From Rhodococcoides fascians NBRC 12155 = LMG 3623 (GTDB lineage: Bacteria; Actinomycetota; Actinomycetes; Mycobacteriales; Mycobacteriaceae): a DNA stretch of 64,000 nt. Shown here in pieces: positions 20,284 through 32,439 of the stretch. Position 1 is the stretch's first letter, and each line of letters begins with the position of its first letter. The notes below the pieces were generated by a model that worked only from the letters and a program-made list of their open reading frames with translations, was not told the origin of the DNA and made no database searches. The stretch spans positions 186,001-250,000 of the forward strand of contig NZ_BCWW01000008.1 in assembly GCF_001894785.1 (NCBI RefSeq). The letters run 5' to 3'. The translations under genes and the position numbers were made by a program.

Positions 20284-21645
20284 GTGCTGGTGTCTTCATC
20301 ACCTGAGCTCGCCTCCCAGCACCCCTCGTCGGTAGCCGTCACCGCGGCCGACATCGATGCAGCTGCGATGCGAATTTCCTCGGTGGTCGCCGCGACACCC
20401 CTGCAGTTGTGCGAGCGCCTGTCGGCAGAGACCGGAGCGACGGTCTACCTCAAACGCGAAGACCTGCAGATCGTCCGCTCGTACAAGATTCGCGGCGCGT
20501 ACAACCTGATGGATCAGTTGACCGAGGCCGAGCGCAGCGTCGGCGTGGTCACGGCGAGTGCCGGGAACCACGCGCAGGGTGTGGCATTCGCCTGTCGGTC
20601 CATGCAGGTGCGAGGTCGGATCTACGTGCCGGCCAACACCCCCAAGCAGAAGCGTGACCGAATCAGGGTGCACGGAGGCGACTTCGTGGAGCTCATTGTC
20701 ATCGGCGACACGTTCGACGCCGCAGCTGCCGCGGCTGCCGCAGACGTGGCCCGTACCGGTGCCACCATGGTCCCGCCGTTCGACGATCCACGAACGGTGG
20801 CGGGCCAAGGGACGATCGCCAAGGAAATCGTCGATCAGCTCGGCGGCGCACCCGATGTGGTGGTGATGCCCGTCGGCGGGGGCGGCTGCATCGCGGGTAT
20901 CTCCAGTTATCTGCGTGAGCGCGCTCCGCAGACATCGTTGGTCGGCGTCGAACCATCCGGTGCTGCGTCGATGACCGCTGCGTTGATTGCTGGTGGGCCG
21001 GTGACGCTGTCGGATATCGATCCGTTCGTCGACGGGGCGGCGGTCCGGCGTATCGGCGATGTTCCGTACTCGGCGCTGCAGTCGTTGGGCGCGACGGTGG
21101 TGTCCCATGCATCGTTGCCCCTGATCACCGCGCCGGTGTTCGAAAGCTCCGGCCCCGGTGCGTTCCTGATCACCCAGATCGACGAGGGCGCGGTCTGTAC
21201 CGCAATGCTCGAGCTGTACCAGAACGAAGGGGTCATCGCCGAGCCCGCAGGCGCATTGGCGGTCGCCGCGCTCGAGCATCTCGACATCGCACCGGGAAGT
21301 ACCGTCGTGTGCCTGGTGTCCGGGGGAAACAACGACGTCTCACGGTACGGCGAGATTCTCGAACGATCGCTCGTCCACCTCGGCCTCAAGCACTACTTCC
21401 TCGTGGACTTTCCGCAGGAGCCCGGCGCACTGCGTCGGTTTCTCGACGAGGTACTCGGGCCCGAGGACGACATCACCCTGTTCGAGTACGTCAAGCGAAA
21501 CAACCGGGAGACCGGTGCCGCGCTCGTCGGCATCCAACTCGGTGCGGCGCACGGCCTTTCGGCCCTCCTCGAACGTATGCGGTCCTCGCACCTTCAGGTG
21601 GAGCAGCTGGAGCCGGGTTCGCCGGTCTACCGCTACTTGACCTGA
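20284..21645 (+). CDS. ilvA: Threonine ammonia-lyase (threonine dehydratase), isoleucine pathway
   Basis: About 453-aa PLP enzyme that converts threonine to 2-oxobutanoate, the first step of isoleucine synthesis. The PLP lysine is in RSYKIRGAYN. SAGNHAQGVA and the glycine-rich phosphate loop VGGGGCIAG are present. A single C-terminal ACT-like regulatory region starts at about residue 370 (YFLVDFPQEPGALRRFLDEVLG), matching the short actinobacterial form with one regulatory domain. Possible starts are GTG 20284 and 20290; GGTGG at 20273-20277 fits the former better. It ends 1 nt before the convergent TetR gene. Confidence 0.95.
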   Translation: MLVSSSPELASQHPSSVAVTAADIDAAAMRISSVVAATPLQLCERLSAETGATVYLKREDLQIVRSYKIRGAYNLMDQLTEAERSVGVVTASAGNHAQGVAFACRSMQVRGRIYVPANTPKQKRDRIRVHGGDFVELIVIGDTFDAAAAAAAADVARTGATMVPPFDDPRTVAGQGTIAKEIVDQLGGAPDVVVMPVGGGGCIAGISSYLRERAPQTSLVGVEPSGAASMTAALIAGGPVTLSDIDPFVDGAAVRRIGDVPYSALQSLGATVVSHASLPLITAPVFESSGPGAFLITQIDEGAVCTAMLELYQNEGVIAEPAGALAVAALEHLDIAPGSTVVCLVSGGNNDVSRYGEILERSLVHLGLKHYFLVDFPQEPGALRRFLDEVLGPEDDITLFEYVKRNNRETGAALVGIQLGAAHGLSALLERMRSSHLQVEQLEPGSPVYRYLT

Positions 21646-21646
21646 G

Positions 21647-22171
21647 TCACCGACCCAGCAGGCGGTCGACCACCCGCTTGTGCAGTTCGGGGTCGACGGC
21701 GGGCAGGTCGAGGACGGCTCCGAGGTATATCCCGTCGCCGACGAGTCGGATGATCTCGGCCTGCACCGGATCGTCGATCTCGGTACGTAAGCCCTCGTCC
21801 CACTGCTGCATCATGTCCGTGACGGCGTCCTGCACCTCACCGGAGTTGCCGTCGACGCTGCGCAGTGCCGCCAGCGTGGAGCGGTAGAGCGCGATTTCCT
21901 TCTCCGAGATGCAATCGGGTGGTTGCAGATACCACTCCGCTACGGAGGTGCCACCTGCGCCGGCGTCGGCTCTCTGCTGATCGGCCTGAACGGCGAGTCG
22001 TCGGACCATGGCAGCGACCAGCGCGTCCTTGGTCTTGAAGTGGTACAGCAAGCCGCCCTTCGATACCCCGGCGGCGGCAGCGACGCTGTCCAGGGTCACT
22101 TTGGTCATGCCGTGTTCGAGGAGCAACGTCTCGAGCGAATCCAGAATTCGGTCGCGTGTGTCAGATGACAT
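21647..22171 (-). CDS. TetR-family regulator, divergent to an MFS efflux gene
   Basis: 174-aa TetR-type repressor. The N-terminal helix-turn-helix (about 1-50) reads RDRILDSLETLLLEHGMTKVTLDSVAAAAGVSKGG-type, ending LLYHFKTKDALV. The C-terminal ligand domain has no recognisable signature. The ATG at 22171 is preferred to GTG 22180. It is divergent from the MFS transporter at 22282, and the gap between them holds two copies of a 16-bp palindrome-like repeat, so autoregulation plus control of the pump is likely. Confidence 0.9.
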   Translation of the reverse strand: MSSDTRDRILDSLETLLLEHGMTKVTLDSVAAAAGVSKGGLLYHFKTKDALVAAMVRRLAVQADQQRADAGAGGTSVAEWYLQPPDCISEKEIALYRSTLAALRSVDGNSGEVQDAVTDMMQQWDEGLRTEIDDPVQAEIIRLVGDGIYLGAVLDLPAVDPELHKRVVDRLLGR

Positions 22172-22182
22172 GGAACTCACTT

Positions 22183-22234
22183 TACCGGCTGGACGGTTCG
22201 AGGTAGTCTTCAGAGCTGTACCGGCTGGACGGTT
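22183..22234. promoter_or_regulatory. Two TetR operator candidates
   Basis: TACCGGCTGGACGGTT occurs twice, at 22183-22198 and 22219-22234, 36 nt apart start to start. Each has ACCG and CGGT half-sites, a layout common for TetR operators. One copy abuts the TetR start and the other lies toward the MFS gene. Confidence 0.75.
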
Positions 22235-22281
22235 GGTATCGAAGATGTGCCGGTCGCGGACCGGGCGGGCGAAATGGAGTC

Positions 22282-23841
22282 ATGGTGAGCGACGTGCGGA
22301 CCGGTGCGGTGCACGAGATCGACGGCGGATCGGCCTCCAGAGCCACCGCGCGCGACTGGTTCGGGTTGGTGGTGCTCGCGTTTGCCGTCCTTCTCATCGC
22401 GGTCGACGGGACCGTGCTCGACCTCGCCCTGCCGTTCATCAGCGCCGATCTGGCACCGTCGAGCAATCAGCTGCTGTGGATCATCGACGTGTACTCGTTC
22501 GTACTGGCCGGCTTGCTCATCACGATGGGCACGCTCGGTGACCGGATCGGTCGGCGTCGCCTACTGCTGATCGGAGCAGCGGGCTTCGGAATCGCCTCTC
22601 TCGTTGCGGCTGTCTCGACCAGCCCGGAGATGCTCATCGCGGCGCGAGTTCTGCAGGGTATCTCCGGCGCGACCTTGATGCCCGCCACTCTCGGCTTGAT
22701 TCGCACGATCTTCCTCGATCCGCGCCAACGGGTGACCGCTATCGGCGTCTGGGGCGCGATGGCGGGCGGCGGCGCGGCCGCCGGTCCGCTCGTGGGCGGG
22801 TGGTTGCTCGAGCACTTCTGGTGGGGCTCGGTGTTTCTCATCAACATTCCCGTCATGATCGCGCTGATCGCGCTGGGGCCGTTGGTCATTCCCGAGTCCA
22901 AGGATCCGAACCCGGGCCGTTTCGACCTACCCAGCTCGGCGTTGTCGATGCTCGCTATCGTTCCGATCGTGTTCGCGGTCAAGGAGATCGCAGCGCACGG
23001 CCTTCACCCGGCCTACGTGGTCTCCGCCGTCGTCGGCGTGATCGCCGGTGTGGTGTTCGTGCGGCGACAGCGGATTCTGGACGCCCCGATGATCGACATC
23101 CGGCTGTTCGCCAACCGTGCCTTCTCGACGGGTGTGGCGACGAACTTCCTGTCCGTGTTCGCACTCGCCGGCGTGCTGTTCTTCGGTTCGCAGTACCTGC
23201 AGCTCGTCCTGGGCAACAGCCCGCTCGAAGCCGGACTGCTGTTGCTGCCGGGCACGGCCGCCAGCATCGTGACCTCATTGCTCGCTGCGGTTCTGGTTCG
23301 GTACTTCACCGCAGGCACGGTCCTCGGCGCAGGCATGATCGCAGCTGCTGCGGGCGCGGGCATCCTGGTCGGTCTCGGTACCGACACCAGCCCGGCGTTG
23401 TTCATCGCCGGATTCGTCCTGGTGGGTGCAGGCGTCGGCTTCGCGCTCACTCTGACGTCCGACCTGGTGGTCAGCGCCGTCGAACCCGAGCGAGCCGGGG
23501 CTGCGTCCGCGGTGTCGGAAACCGCGTACGAGCTGGGCATCGCGCTGGGAGTGGCGATCCTCGGCACGGTCGTCATGGCCATCTTCCGACGCGGGATCGA
23601 CACCTCGCAGCTCACACCCGAGCTCGGTGCCAGAGCAGCCGAAACGCTCGGCGGCGCAGACGCGGTGGCCCGTGAACTACCGGACTCGGTGGCGACGGTC
23701 CTCCTGGACTCCGCGCATGCCGCGTTCGTCTCGGGCATGCACGTTGCGGCCGTCGCCACCGCGGTGGTCCTTGCGGTCACCGCCGTGTTCGTGCTGGTGA
23801 ACCTACGGGTTCGTCAGGATTCGAGCACCGCGAAGGAGTGA
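22282..23841 (+). CDS. MFS drug:H+ antiporter, DHA2 (14-helix) family
   Basis: 519-aa membrane transporter of the QacA/SmvA/LfrA type. It has many hydrophobic segments consistent with 14 helices. Conserved pieces: LDLALPFISADL with SSNQLLWIIDVY in helices 1-2, motif A GTLGDRIGRRRLL, and antiporter motif C region GAMAGGGAAAGPLVGGWL. It probably exports cationic or hydrophobic toxicants using the proton gradient. ATG 22282 has GGAG upstream. The divergent TetR gene and the shared operators indicate ligand-induced expression. Its end overlaps treZ by 28 nt. Confidence 0.92.
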   Translation: MVSDVRTGAVHEIDGGSASRATARDWFGLVVLAFAVLLIAVDGTVLDLALPFISADLAPSSNQLLWIIDVYSFVLAGLLITMGTLGDRIGRRRLLLIGAAGFGIASLVAAVSTSPEMLIAARVLQGISGATLMPATLGLIRTIFLDPRQRVTAIGVWGAMAGGGAAAGPLVGGWLLEHFWWGSVFLINIPVMIALIALGPLVIPESKDPNPGRFDLPSSALSMLAIVPIVFAVKEIAAHGLHPAYVVSAVVGVIAGVVFVRRQRILDAPMIDIRLFANRAFSTGVATNFLSVFALAGVLFFGSQYLQLVLGNSPLEAGLLLLPGTAASIVTSLLAAVLVRYFTAGTVLGAGMIAAAAGAGILVGLGTDTSPALFIAGFVLVGAGVGFALTLTSDLVVSAVEPERAGAASAVSETAYELGIALGVAILGTVVMAIFRRGIDTSQLTPELGARAAETLGGADAVARELPDSVATVLLDSAHAAFVSGMHVAAVATAVVLAVTAVFVLVNLRVRQDSSTAKE

Positions 23842-25589
23842 CCGGGAACCGTGGTGGCAGACCCGGTGTCGTTCGAGGTCGTCGGCTCCCACTCGAGCAG
23901 TGTGGAGCCGCCGACCGGTACCGTCACCGCGGACTCGGACAGATTGCACACCACGCTGACGCGGCCGCGGCGAATCGCGATCCACTGGGCGTCCTCGTCG
24001 TACTCGACCTTCACGTGATCGAGCCACGGGTCGGTCAGTTCGGTCCGCTCGCGGCGCAGGGCCAGTAGGTCTCGATAGACGGCCAACAGTCGGGCATGGT
24101 CGCCGTCGCCCAGTTCCGACCAATTCAATTTGGATCGCGTGAACGTCTCGGGATCCTGTGGGTCGGGGATGTCGCTCTTGTCCCACCCGTGTGCGGCGAA
24201 CTCGGCTTTGCGTCCTTCCGCCGTGGCCTTGCCGAGCTCGGGTTCGGGGTGGGAGGTGAAGAACTGGAACGGAGTCGACGCTCCCCATTCCTCGCCCATG
24301 AACAGCATCGGAGTGTAGGGCGAGGTGAGTACCAGAGCTGCCTTGATCGCGAGCTGTCCGGGGGAGAGGTAGAAGCCGGGGCGATCTCCGATCGCACGGT
24401 TACCGACCTGATCATGGGTGGTCGTGTAGGCCACCAGAGAGCTGGCGGGAATGCGGCGGGTGTCCAATGGTCGCCCGTGGATTCGGCCGCGGAAGCTGGA
24501 GTACGTTCCGGCATGAAAGAAGCCCTGCCGCACCGTGTTCGCCAGGCCCTGCAAGGACCCGAAGTCGCCGTAGTAGCCCTGCCGTTCGCCGGAGACCGCA
24601 GCATGGATCGCGTGGTGAATGTCGTCGTCCCACTGTGCGTCGAGTCCGTAGCCGCCACCCGACCGCGCCGTGATCAGCGACGGATCGTTGAGGTCGCTCT
24701 CGGCGATCAGGGTCAGTGGACGGCCGAGATGCGCTGACAGGGTGCGCGTTTCGATCGAGAGTTGCTCGAGGAGGTGCACAGCGGTGTGGTCGACGATGGC
24801 GTGCACCGCGTCGAGACGCAACGCGTCGATGTGGAACTCGGAGAACCAGCGCAACGCGTTGTCCAGGGCGTAGCGCCGCACCTCGCCCGAGTCTGCATCG
24901 GCATAGTTGATCGCCTGGCCCCAGCTGTTGGCCCCTTCGGTCATGTAGGGACCGAAGCGTTCCAGGTAGTTGCCGGACGGGCCGAGATGGTTGTAGACGA
25001 CGTCGAGAACCACACCGATCCCGCGGCCGTGGCATGCATCGACCAAGCGCTGCAACCCTTCCGGGCCACCGTAGGCCTCGTGCACGGTGTACCAGAGGAC
25101 GCCGTCGTAGCCCCAGTTGTGCACGCCGTTGAATCCGTTGACCGGCATGATCTCGACGAAGGACACGCCGAGGTCGACGAGGTGATCGAGCTTGTCGATC
25201 GCCGCGTCGAACGTTCCCTCGCGAGTGAAGGTGCCGATGTGGAGTTCGTAGATCGACGATCCGGGGAGTTGACGACCGGTCCATGCGGAATCGGTCCACA
25301 ACGACGGATCGACCTCGAACACCTGGGACAATTCGTGCACACCGTCGGGTTGCCGAGGCGAGCGTGGATCCGGCAGCGCCTTCTCGGCGTCGTCGAGGAG
25401 GAATCCGTAGCGACTGTCCGCGGCGGCGGCCACCTCTGCTCGCCACCAGCCGTCCGAGGATTGCTCCATGTCGTGGACCGCGTCGTCCAGTTGCAGCCGT
25501 ACTCGTTCCGGGGTCGGTGCCCATACTGCGAATTCACGGGTGGTGGCCGAAGATGTCGTGGCCGGGGATGTAGTGGTCGAGGATGTCAT
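23814..25589 (-). CDS. treZ: Malto-oligosyltrehalose trehalohydrolase
   Basis: 591-aa GH13 enzyme that releases trehalose from the end of malto-oligosyltrehalose, the second step of the TreY-TreZ pathway. It starts with a Ser/Thr-rich stretch, then an N-terminal beta-sandwich (EFAVWAPTPERVRLQL). GH13 conserved regions follow: DVVYNHLGPSGNY, ALRLDAVHAI (nucleophile Asp), LIAESDLNDP (acid/base Glu) and TTHDQVGNRA. FMGEEWGA is typical of TreZ. The ATG at 25589 overlaps the treY stop (ATGA). Last gene of the glgX-treY-treZ operon. Confidence 0.96.
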   Translation of the reverse strand: MTSSTTTSPATTSSATTREFAVWAPTPERVRLQLDDAVHDMEQSSDGWWRAEVAAAADSRYGFLLDDAEKALPDPRSPRQPDGVHELSQVFEVDPSLWTDSAWTGRQLPGSSIYELHIGTFTREGTFDAAIDKLDHLVDLGVSFVEIMPVNGFNGVHNWGYDGVLWYTVHEAYGGPEGLQRLVDACHGRGIGVVLDVVYNHLGPSGNYLERFGPYMTEGANSWGQAINYADADSGEVRRYALDNALRWFSEFHIDALRLDAVHAIVDHTAVHLLEQLSIETRTLSAHLGRPLTLIAESDLNDPSLITARSGGGYGLDAQWDDDIHHAIHAAVSGERQGYYGDFGSLQGLANTVRQGFFHAGTYSSFRGRIHGRPLDTRRIPASSLVAYTTTHDQVGNRAIGDRPGFYLSPGQLAIKAALVLTSPYTPMLFMGEEWGASTPFQFFTSHPEPELGKATAEGRKAEFAAHGWDKSDIPDPQDPETFTRSKLNWSELGDGDHARLLAVYRDLLALRRERTELTDPWLDHVKVEYDEDAQWIAIRRGRVSVVCNLSESAVTVPVGGSTLLEWEPTTSNDTGSATTVPGHSFAVLES

Positions 25590-27961
25590 CGTGCTGACTC
25601 TCCTTCGTTGTTGCGCACCAGAAGTGCAACCGGCAGGGAGGCGAACAGCTCGGCGACCGCAACGGTCCCGCTGTGTTCGACGTCGGTGATGCGGTCGCGC
25701 CACCGACCGTCGGGCAGCGTCACGGTCGTCTCGCCCCACCCTTTCTCGGCCACACCGAGGGACAGCCTCGTGGCCAGCGCAACCACATCGGAGTTGCCGG
25801 GCAACGGACCTCGGGCAAATCCGACGACATGCTCGGCCGCGGCCCCGTCCGCGACGATCGGCGTGTAACTACCGCCGACGAAGCTCGCAGGCCGTTCGCG
25901 TCGTACCGTCAGCGCGGAACGAACCACGGCCAATTTCGCAGCACCGGTATCGACCGACGGCGCGGATCCGTTCAGTCCGGCCAGAACGGACCGGCGTACC
26001 GAGTAGTCGACGGGTCTGCGGTTGTCGGGGTCGACGAGCGAGTCCTCCCACAACTCGGTGCCCTGATACACATCCGGGATTCCGGGACCGACGAGTGTGA
26101 GCAACTTCTGCCCGAGTGCATCGGAGTGTCCATGGGGCGAAAGCTTTTCGACGAGCATCGTCATCGAACGCGCCACCGGACCGTCCATGATCGCGTCGAG
26201 CCACGTGTGTACGGCAGTCTCGAACTCCTCGTCCGGATCGGTCCACGTGGTACGGAGAGCGGCCTCGCGAATGGCCTTCTCGGCGTAGGCGTGTAGCCGT
26301 TCCCGCAGGGTCGAGGTGATCACCCCGTCGACCGGCCAGACACCGAAGACGTTCTGCCACAAGAACATCCCTGTGGTGCCGTCGGGGCTCGGGGCCAGCT
26401 CCTCCCAATCGGCGATCGACCGGGCCCACAGCTCCGGCGTCTGCGAGAGCACGCCGATACGCGCCCGCACGTCCTCACCGCGTTTGGTGTCGTGTGTGGA
26501 CAGTGTCGTCATCGCGGCGGGCCAGCGCTTCGCGCGGTCGGCGTTCTTCAGATGGAAGTACGCTGGGCTGCAACCGAACCGAGCGGGATCGCCGCCGACC
26601 TCCTGCAGCGAGATCAACCGGTTGGCGCGGTAGAACAGGCAGTCCTCGACGCCCTTGGCCGTGACGGCACCGCACACCTGATCGAAACGCACGGGGGATT
26701 CGGTACCGGCGATCAGGGCGGTTGTCAGAGCGTCGAGACCGCCGGCCAGTTCCGGCTGCTCTTCACCGATGGCGGCGACGACACCCGGAAGCACACCGGC
26801 CAGCGGCGCGTAGTCGGTGCGGTACACCGGAACTGCGGCAACAACGGCGACGATGGCGTCGATCACCGATTCGAGCTCGATGGAGGTACCCGATTCACGA
26901 ACCACGGCGCGGGCGAGGCGTCGCACCTCGGGGGACAGGTCGCCGCGCGCGACAGCGGTCTTGAGATCGAGTTCTGTCTCGTGCAACGTCTCGTCGTCGT
27001 AGGCGATGCCGGAGCGCACCTGGGACAGTGCGGTCAGTGCCGGCGCCCCTTCCGGGTCGACGAATATCCCGCCCACGGCCGCCAACGCGTCGTACCCTGT
27101 CGTGCCGTCGACGGGCAGCGACTCGTCCAACGGTTCGCCGTCGGCCAAGATCTTCTCGATCACCAGCCAGCGGTCGGGACCGAGCAGCCCGCGTAGTTCG
27201 GTCAGATATCCGGCAGGATCGGCCAAGCCGTCGGGGTGGTCGACGCGTAACCCGTCGATCAGCCCGTCCTCGATCCAGCTCGCCACCTGGCGATGTGAGT
27301 CGGTGAAGACGTCGAGGTCTTCCTGCCGGACACCGGCCAGGCCGTTCACCGAGAAGAAGCGGCGGTAACCGATCAACCCGGCGGACCAACTGACGAGGCG
27401 GTAGGCCTGACGGTCGTGCACGGCCTGGGCGTCGTCGCCGTCGGTACCGTCGGCGATGGGGAAGCGGTGCTCGTAGAACGCCAGCAGAGGCTCGTCCTCG
27501 GAGCGGTCGACGGTGAGCTCGGCGACATCGCTCGCGCTGCCGAGCACGGGGATGGCGATCTTGCCGTCCACTCCGTTGTCGGCTGCGAAGTCGATGTCGA
27601 AGTAGGTGGCGAACTCCGAGTCACGACCGCGCCGCAGAACGTCCCACCACCACGCGTTCTGTCGTGGATCCTCCACCCCGACGTGGTTGGGAACGATGTC
27701 GACGATGATCCCCATGCCCACCTCGGCAGCCCGAGAGTGCAAGCGAGTCAATGCATCTCGCCCGCCGAGGGCGGCGGAGACGGTCGAGGTGTCGGTGACG
27801 TCGTACCCGTGCGTCGAACCGTCGGTCGCGGTCAGTATCGGCGAGAGATAGAGATGGCTCACTCCGAGGTCGTGCAGGTAGTCGACCACGTCCGAGGCGT
27901 CGGCCAGGGTGAAGGCATCGCCCCGCAGTTGTAACCGGTATGTGCTGGTGGGCAGCGGCAT
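25586..27961 (-). CDS. treY: Malto-oligosyltrehalose synthase
   Basis: 791-aa GH13 transglycosylase that turns the reducing-end alpha-1,4 link of maltodextrins into alpha,alpha-1,1. The N-terminus PTSTYRLQLRGDAFTLADA and YLSPILTATDGSTHGYDVTD are TreY signatures. Catalytic regions include IVDIVPNHVG, LRVDHPDGLADP and LVIEKILADGE. THDTKRGEDVRARIGVLS is the fourth conserved region. The start is 3 nt after the glgX stop, so all three genes are probably translated from one mRNA. In mycolic-acid bacteria trehalose also feeds trehalose mycolate synthesis. Confidence 0.97.
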   Translation of the reverse strand: MPLPTSTYRLQLRGDAFTLADASDVVDYLHDLGVSHLYLSPILTATDGSTHGYDVTDTSTVSAALGGRDALTRLHSRAAEVGMGIIVDIVPNHVGVEDPRQNAWWWDVLRRGRDSEFATYFDIDFAADNGVDGKIAIPVLGSASDVAELTVDRSEDEPLLAFYEHRFPIADGTDGDDAQAVHDRQAYRLVSWSAGLIGYRRFFSVNGLAGVRQEDLDVFTDSHRQVASWIEDGLIDGLRVDHPDGLADPAGYLTELRGLLGPDRWLVIEKILADGEPLDESLPVDGTTGYDALAAVGGIFVDPEGAPALTALSQVRSGIAYDDETLHETELDLKTAVARGDLSPEVRRLARAVVRESGTSIELESVIDAIVAVVAAVPVYRTDYAPLAGVLPGVVAAIGEEQPELAGGLDALTTALIAGTESPVRFDQVCGAVTAKGVEDCLFYRANRLISLQEVGGDPARFGCSPAYFHLKNADRAKRWPAAMTTLSTHDTKRGEDVRARIGVLSQTPELWARSIADWEELAPSPDGTTGMFLWQNVFGVWPVDGVITSTLRERLHAYAEKAIREAALRTTWTDPDEEFETAVHTWLDAIMDGPVARSMTMLVEKLSPHGHSDALGQKLLTLVGPGIPDVYQGTELWEDSLVDPDNRRPVDYSVRRSVLAGLNGSAPSVDTGAAKLAVVRSALTVRRERPASFVGGSYTPIVADGAAAEHVVGFARGPLPGNSDVVALATRLSLGVAEKGWGETTVTLPDGRWRDRITDVEHSGTVAVAELFASLPVALLVRNNEGESAR

Positions 27962-27964
27962 GAG

Positions 27965-30256
<2,292 letters not shown>

Positions 30257-30312
30257 GGATCAACCCTACTGTGACCGGTGGGACCAGGCTTACCGAGCGC
30301 GAGCCGTTCCGC

Positions 30313-32439
30313 TCACGGTCCGGCCCACCAGCCGGTCGCAGATCCGAGCTGCCGGCCGAGCTCGGTGGTCAGGGTTCGCACGTAGGTGGCGGTCAGATGA
30401 TGCTCGTCGCGATAGATCAGTACGTTCCCCTGCTCGACGCGACAGACGGTGTCGTCGCACACCGCGTCCGAGAGGTCGAGGGCGGAGAATCCGCTCAGCT
30501 GGAACGAGGACGCCAGAGCGGGGTTGACCGAGTCGAGCGCCTCGTCTCGCGGGATGCCGCACGAGGTGGCCGAGCCGCCGTCGGCCAGGCAGTCGATGGC
30601 TCGATACGCGAGCCACGGGGTGTCCCTGATACCGAGGACGCCGACACCGTCGGCGATCAACTGCTGCCAGACCGAGACGTACCAGGGCGGGGTGAAGTCG
30701 CCGGGGAAGTCGTCGCGGGGCCGGGTGGCCGTGGTGAACACGTATTCCGGTTGCATCGATGCGACGTCGTCGAGCACGGTCCGGGTCCAGTCCAGACAAT
30801 CCGGGTACTCGTTCTGCCCGAGCATCGGCATCGTGTCCAGGCTGAGCGGGCACCCCATCTTCACGAACGTGACCACCTTGAAGCCGTGCCGCCGCCCCAG
30901 AGTGTCGAGAGCGGTCACCCAGTGCTCGGCGTGTGAGCTCCCCGCCAGCACGATCGTTCGGGCCGCATCGACGTCGCCGTAGGTACAGGACAGAGCGTCG
31001 CGAGTCTCGAAATCCGCGATGCAGCCCTCGAGGGTGGTGACGGGAAGATCCTCGGGAGCGGAGTACAGGGGAGGCGTCATCTCGGCCGGTTCGACGCGAA
31101 TGCCGTCGGTCAGTTCCAGCGCCCCCGGGTGCGTGGCTTCGTCGACCGATTCGTCGGCCTGCACGGCCGAGATCGATCGTTCGATGTAGGCGTTCCAGCC
31201 GACCGAACCGGCTGTCACCGCCACGGCAGCAACGAGGGCGACGGCCGTGACTGCGATGCGGCCGGGAGTGAATGTGGCGGCCTGCGTGGGACGCTCCACG
31301 AAGCGGACGGTGAGCCACGCGAGTGCGACCGATGCACCGACGATGCCGAGTCCGCCGGGTATGTCCGCGTGGGTCCTGCCGGTGGCCGACAGGTAGAAGA
31401 TCAACAGCGGCCAGTGCCATAGGTACAACGGAAACGCGATCGAGCCGACCCAGGCGAAGAACCGGTTGGACAACGTCGCGGCGACCACGGTGTTCGAGCC
31501 TGCGATGATCAGCGCCACAGTGGCCAGTACCGGAATCAGCGCCAGGGGACCGGGGAACGCGGTCACGCCGTCCACCACGAATCCACAGACGACGATGACG
31601 AACATCGCACCGGCGGCGAGCGCGCCCCGGGCGGTCGATCCCAGCCGACTCACGCGGGCATCGGCCCCGGTGTTTCTGCCGGCGAATGCCGCGAACGTGG
31701 CCGCGACCGCCGCACCGAGCATGATCTCCCAGAGTCGCGCGCCCGTGTCGTAGTAGTTCCACGCCTGATGGCGTCGAGCACCGTCCGCTGCATACACGAA
31801 CGACAACACCGCGATGACGGCGAAGATCACGGCGAAGGTCTGTGGTCGCAGACTTCGCGGTCCCTCCGGTCGCATCGTGCGCAGAATCCACGCCAGACCG
31901 AACACGACGGCAATCGCGAGCAAATAGAACTGGAATTGCACCGCGACGGACCACAGGTGCTGGACCGGACTCACCGAGGGGTCGGCCGCCAGGTAGTCGT
32001 TGGCCGTCGTCGCCAACTGCCAGTTCACGAAGAAGAAGACGCCGGAGACGAGTTGGTCGCCCACGTCGGCCCAGCGGGTCCTCGGTAGCAGGAACACAGA
32101 CGCGGCCGCTACCGCCAACAGGGTGAGCGCCAGAGGCGGTCCGAGTCTGCGGAGTACGCGAACGATGCGGGTGATCGGGTTCAGGCTCGCACCGGCCTCG
32201 GCCGATCGAAGCAACGACGCAGTGAAGAAGAAGCCGGACAGCGTGAGGAAGACATCGACTCCGCCCGACACCCGACCCATCCAGATGTGGAACACGACCA
32301 CCAGAGCGATGGCGACACCACGCAGGCCGTTCAGATCCTGGCGCTGTGGCGGTCGCGGCACGACGGGAGCCGACACCGAACTCGGGGCCGCGGAATCGGT
32401 TGCCGATTCGTGATCGGTGCCGCTCGGGTGTACCTGCAT
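30313..32439 (-). CDS. Membrane acyltransferase with C-terminal SGNH domain (OafA-like)
   Basis: 708-aa protein. The first 370 residues form an acyltransferase-3 domain with about 10 membrane helices: it begins LNGLRGVAIALVVVFHIW (with the catalytic His) and has GGVDVFLTLSGFFFT. A C-terminal extracytoplasmic SGNH/GDSL-like domain has its catalytic Ser in VLAGSSHAEHW near residue 495. Such fusions O-acetylate or acylate cell-wall polymers or surface glycans. The true substrate is unknown. It lies 56 nt upstream of glgX on the same strand but seems functionally separate. Confidence 0.9.
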   Translation of the reverse strand: MQVHPSGTDHESATDSAAPSSVSAPVVPRPPQRQDLNGLRGVAIALVVVFHIWMGRVSGGVDVFLTLSGFFFTASLLRSAEAGASLNPITRIVRVLRRLGPPLALTLLAVAAASVFLLPRTRWADVGDQLVSGVFFFVNWQLATTANDYLAADPSVSPVQHLWSVAVQFQFYLLAIAVVFGLAWILRTMRPEGPRSLRPQTFAVIFAVIAVLSFVYAADGARRHQAWNYYDTGARLWEIMLGAAVAATFAAFAGRNTGADARVSRLGSTARGALAAGAMFVIVVCGFVVDGVTAFPGPLALIPVLATVALIIAGSNTVVAATLSNRFFAWVGSIAFPLYLWHWPLLIFYLSATGRTHADIPGGLGIVGASVALAWLTVRFVERPTQAATFTPGRIAVTAVALVAAVAVTAGSVGWNAYIERSISAVQADESVDEATHPGALELTDGIRVEPAEMTPPLYSAPEDLPVTTLEGCIADFETRDALSCTYGDVDAARTIVLAGSSHAEHWVTALDTLGRRHGFKVVTFVKMGCPLSLDTMPMLGQNEYPDCLDWTRTVLDDVASMQPEYVFTTATRPRDDFPGDFTPPWYVSVWQQLIADGVGVLGIRDTPWLAYRAIDCLADGGSATSCGIPRDEALDSVNPALASSFQLSGFSALDLSDAVCDDTVCRVEQGNVLIYRDEHHLTATYVRTLTTELGRQLGSATGWWAGP

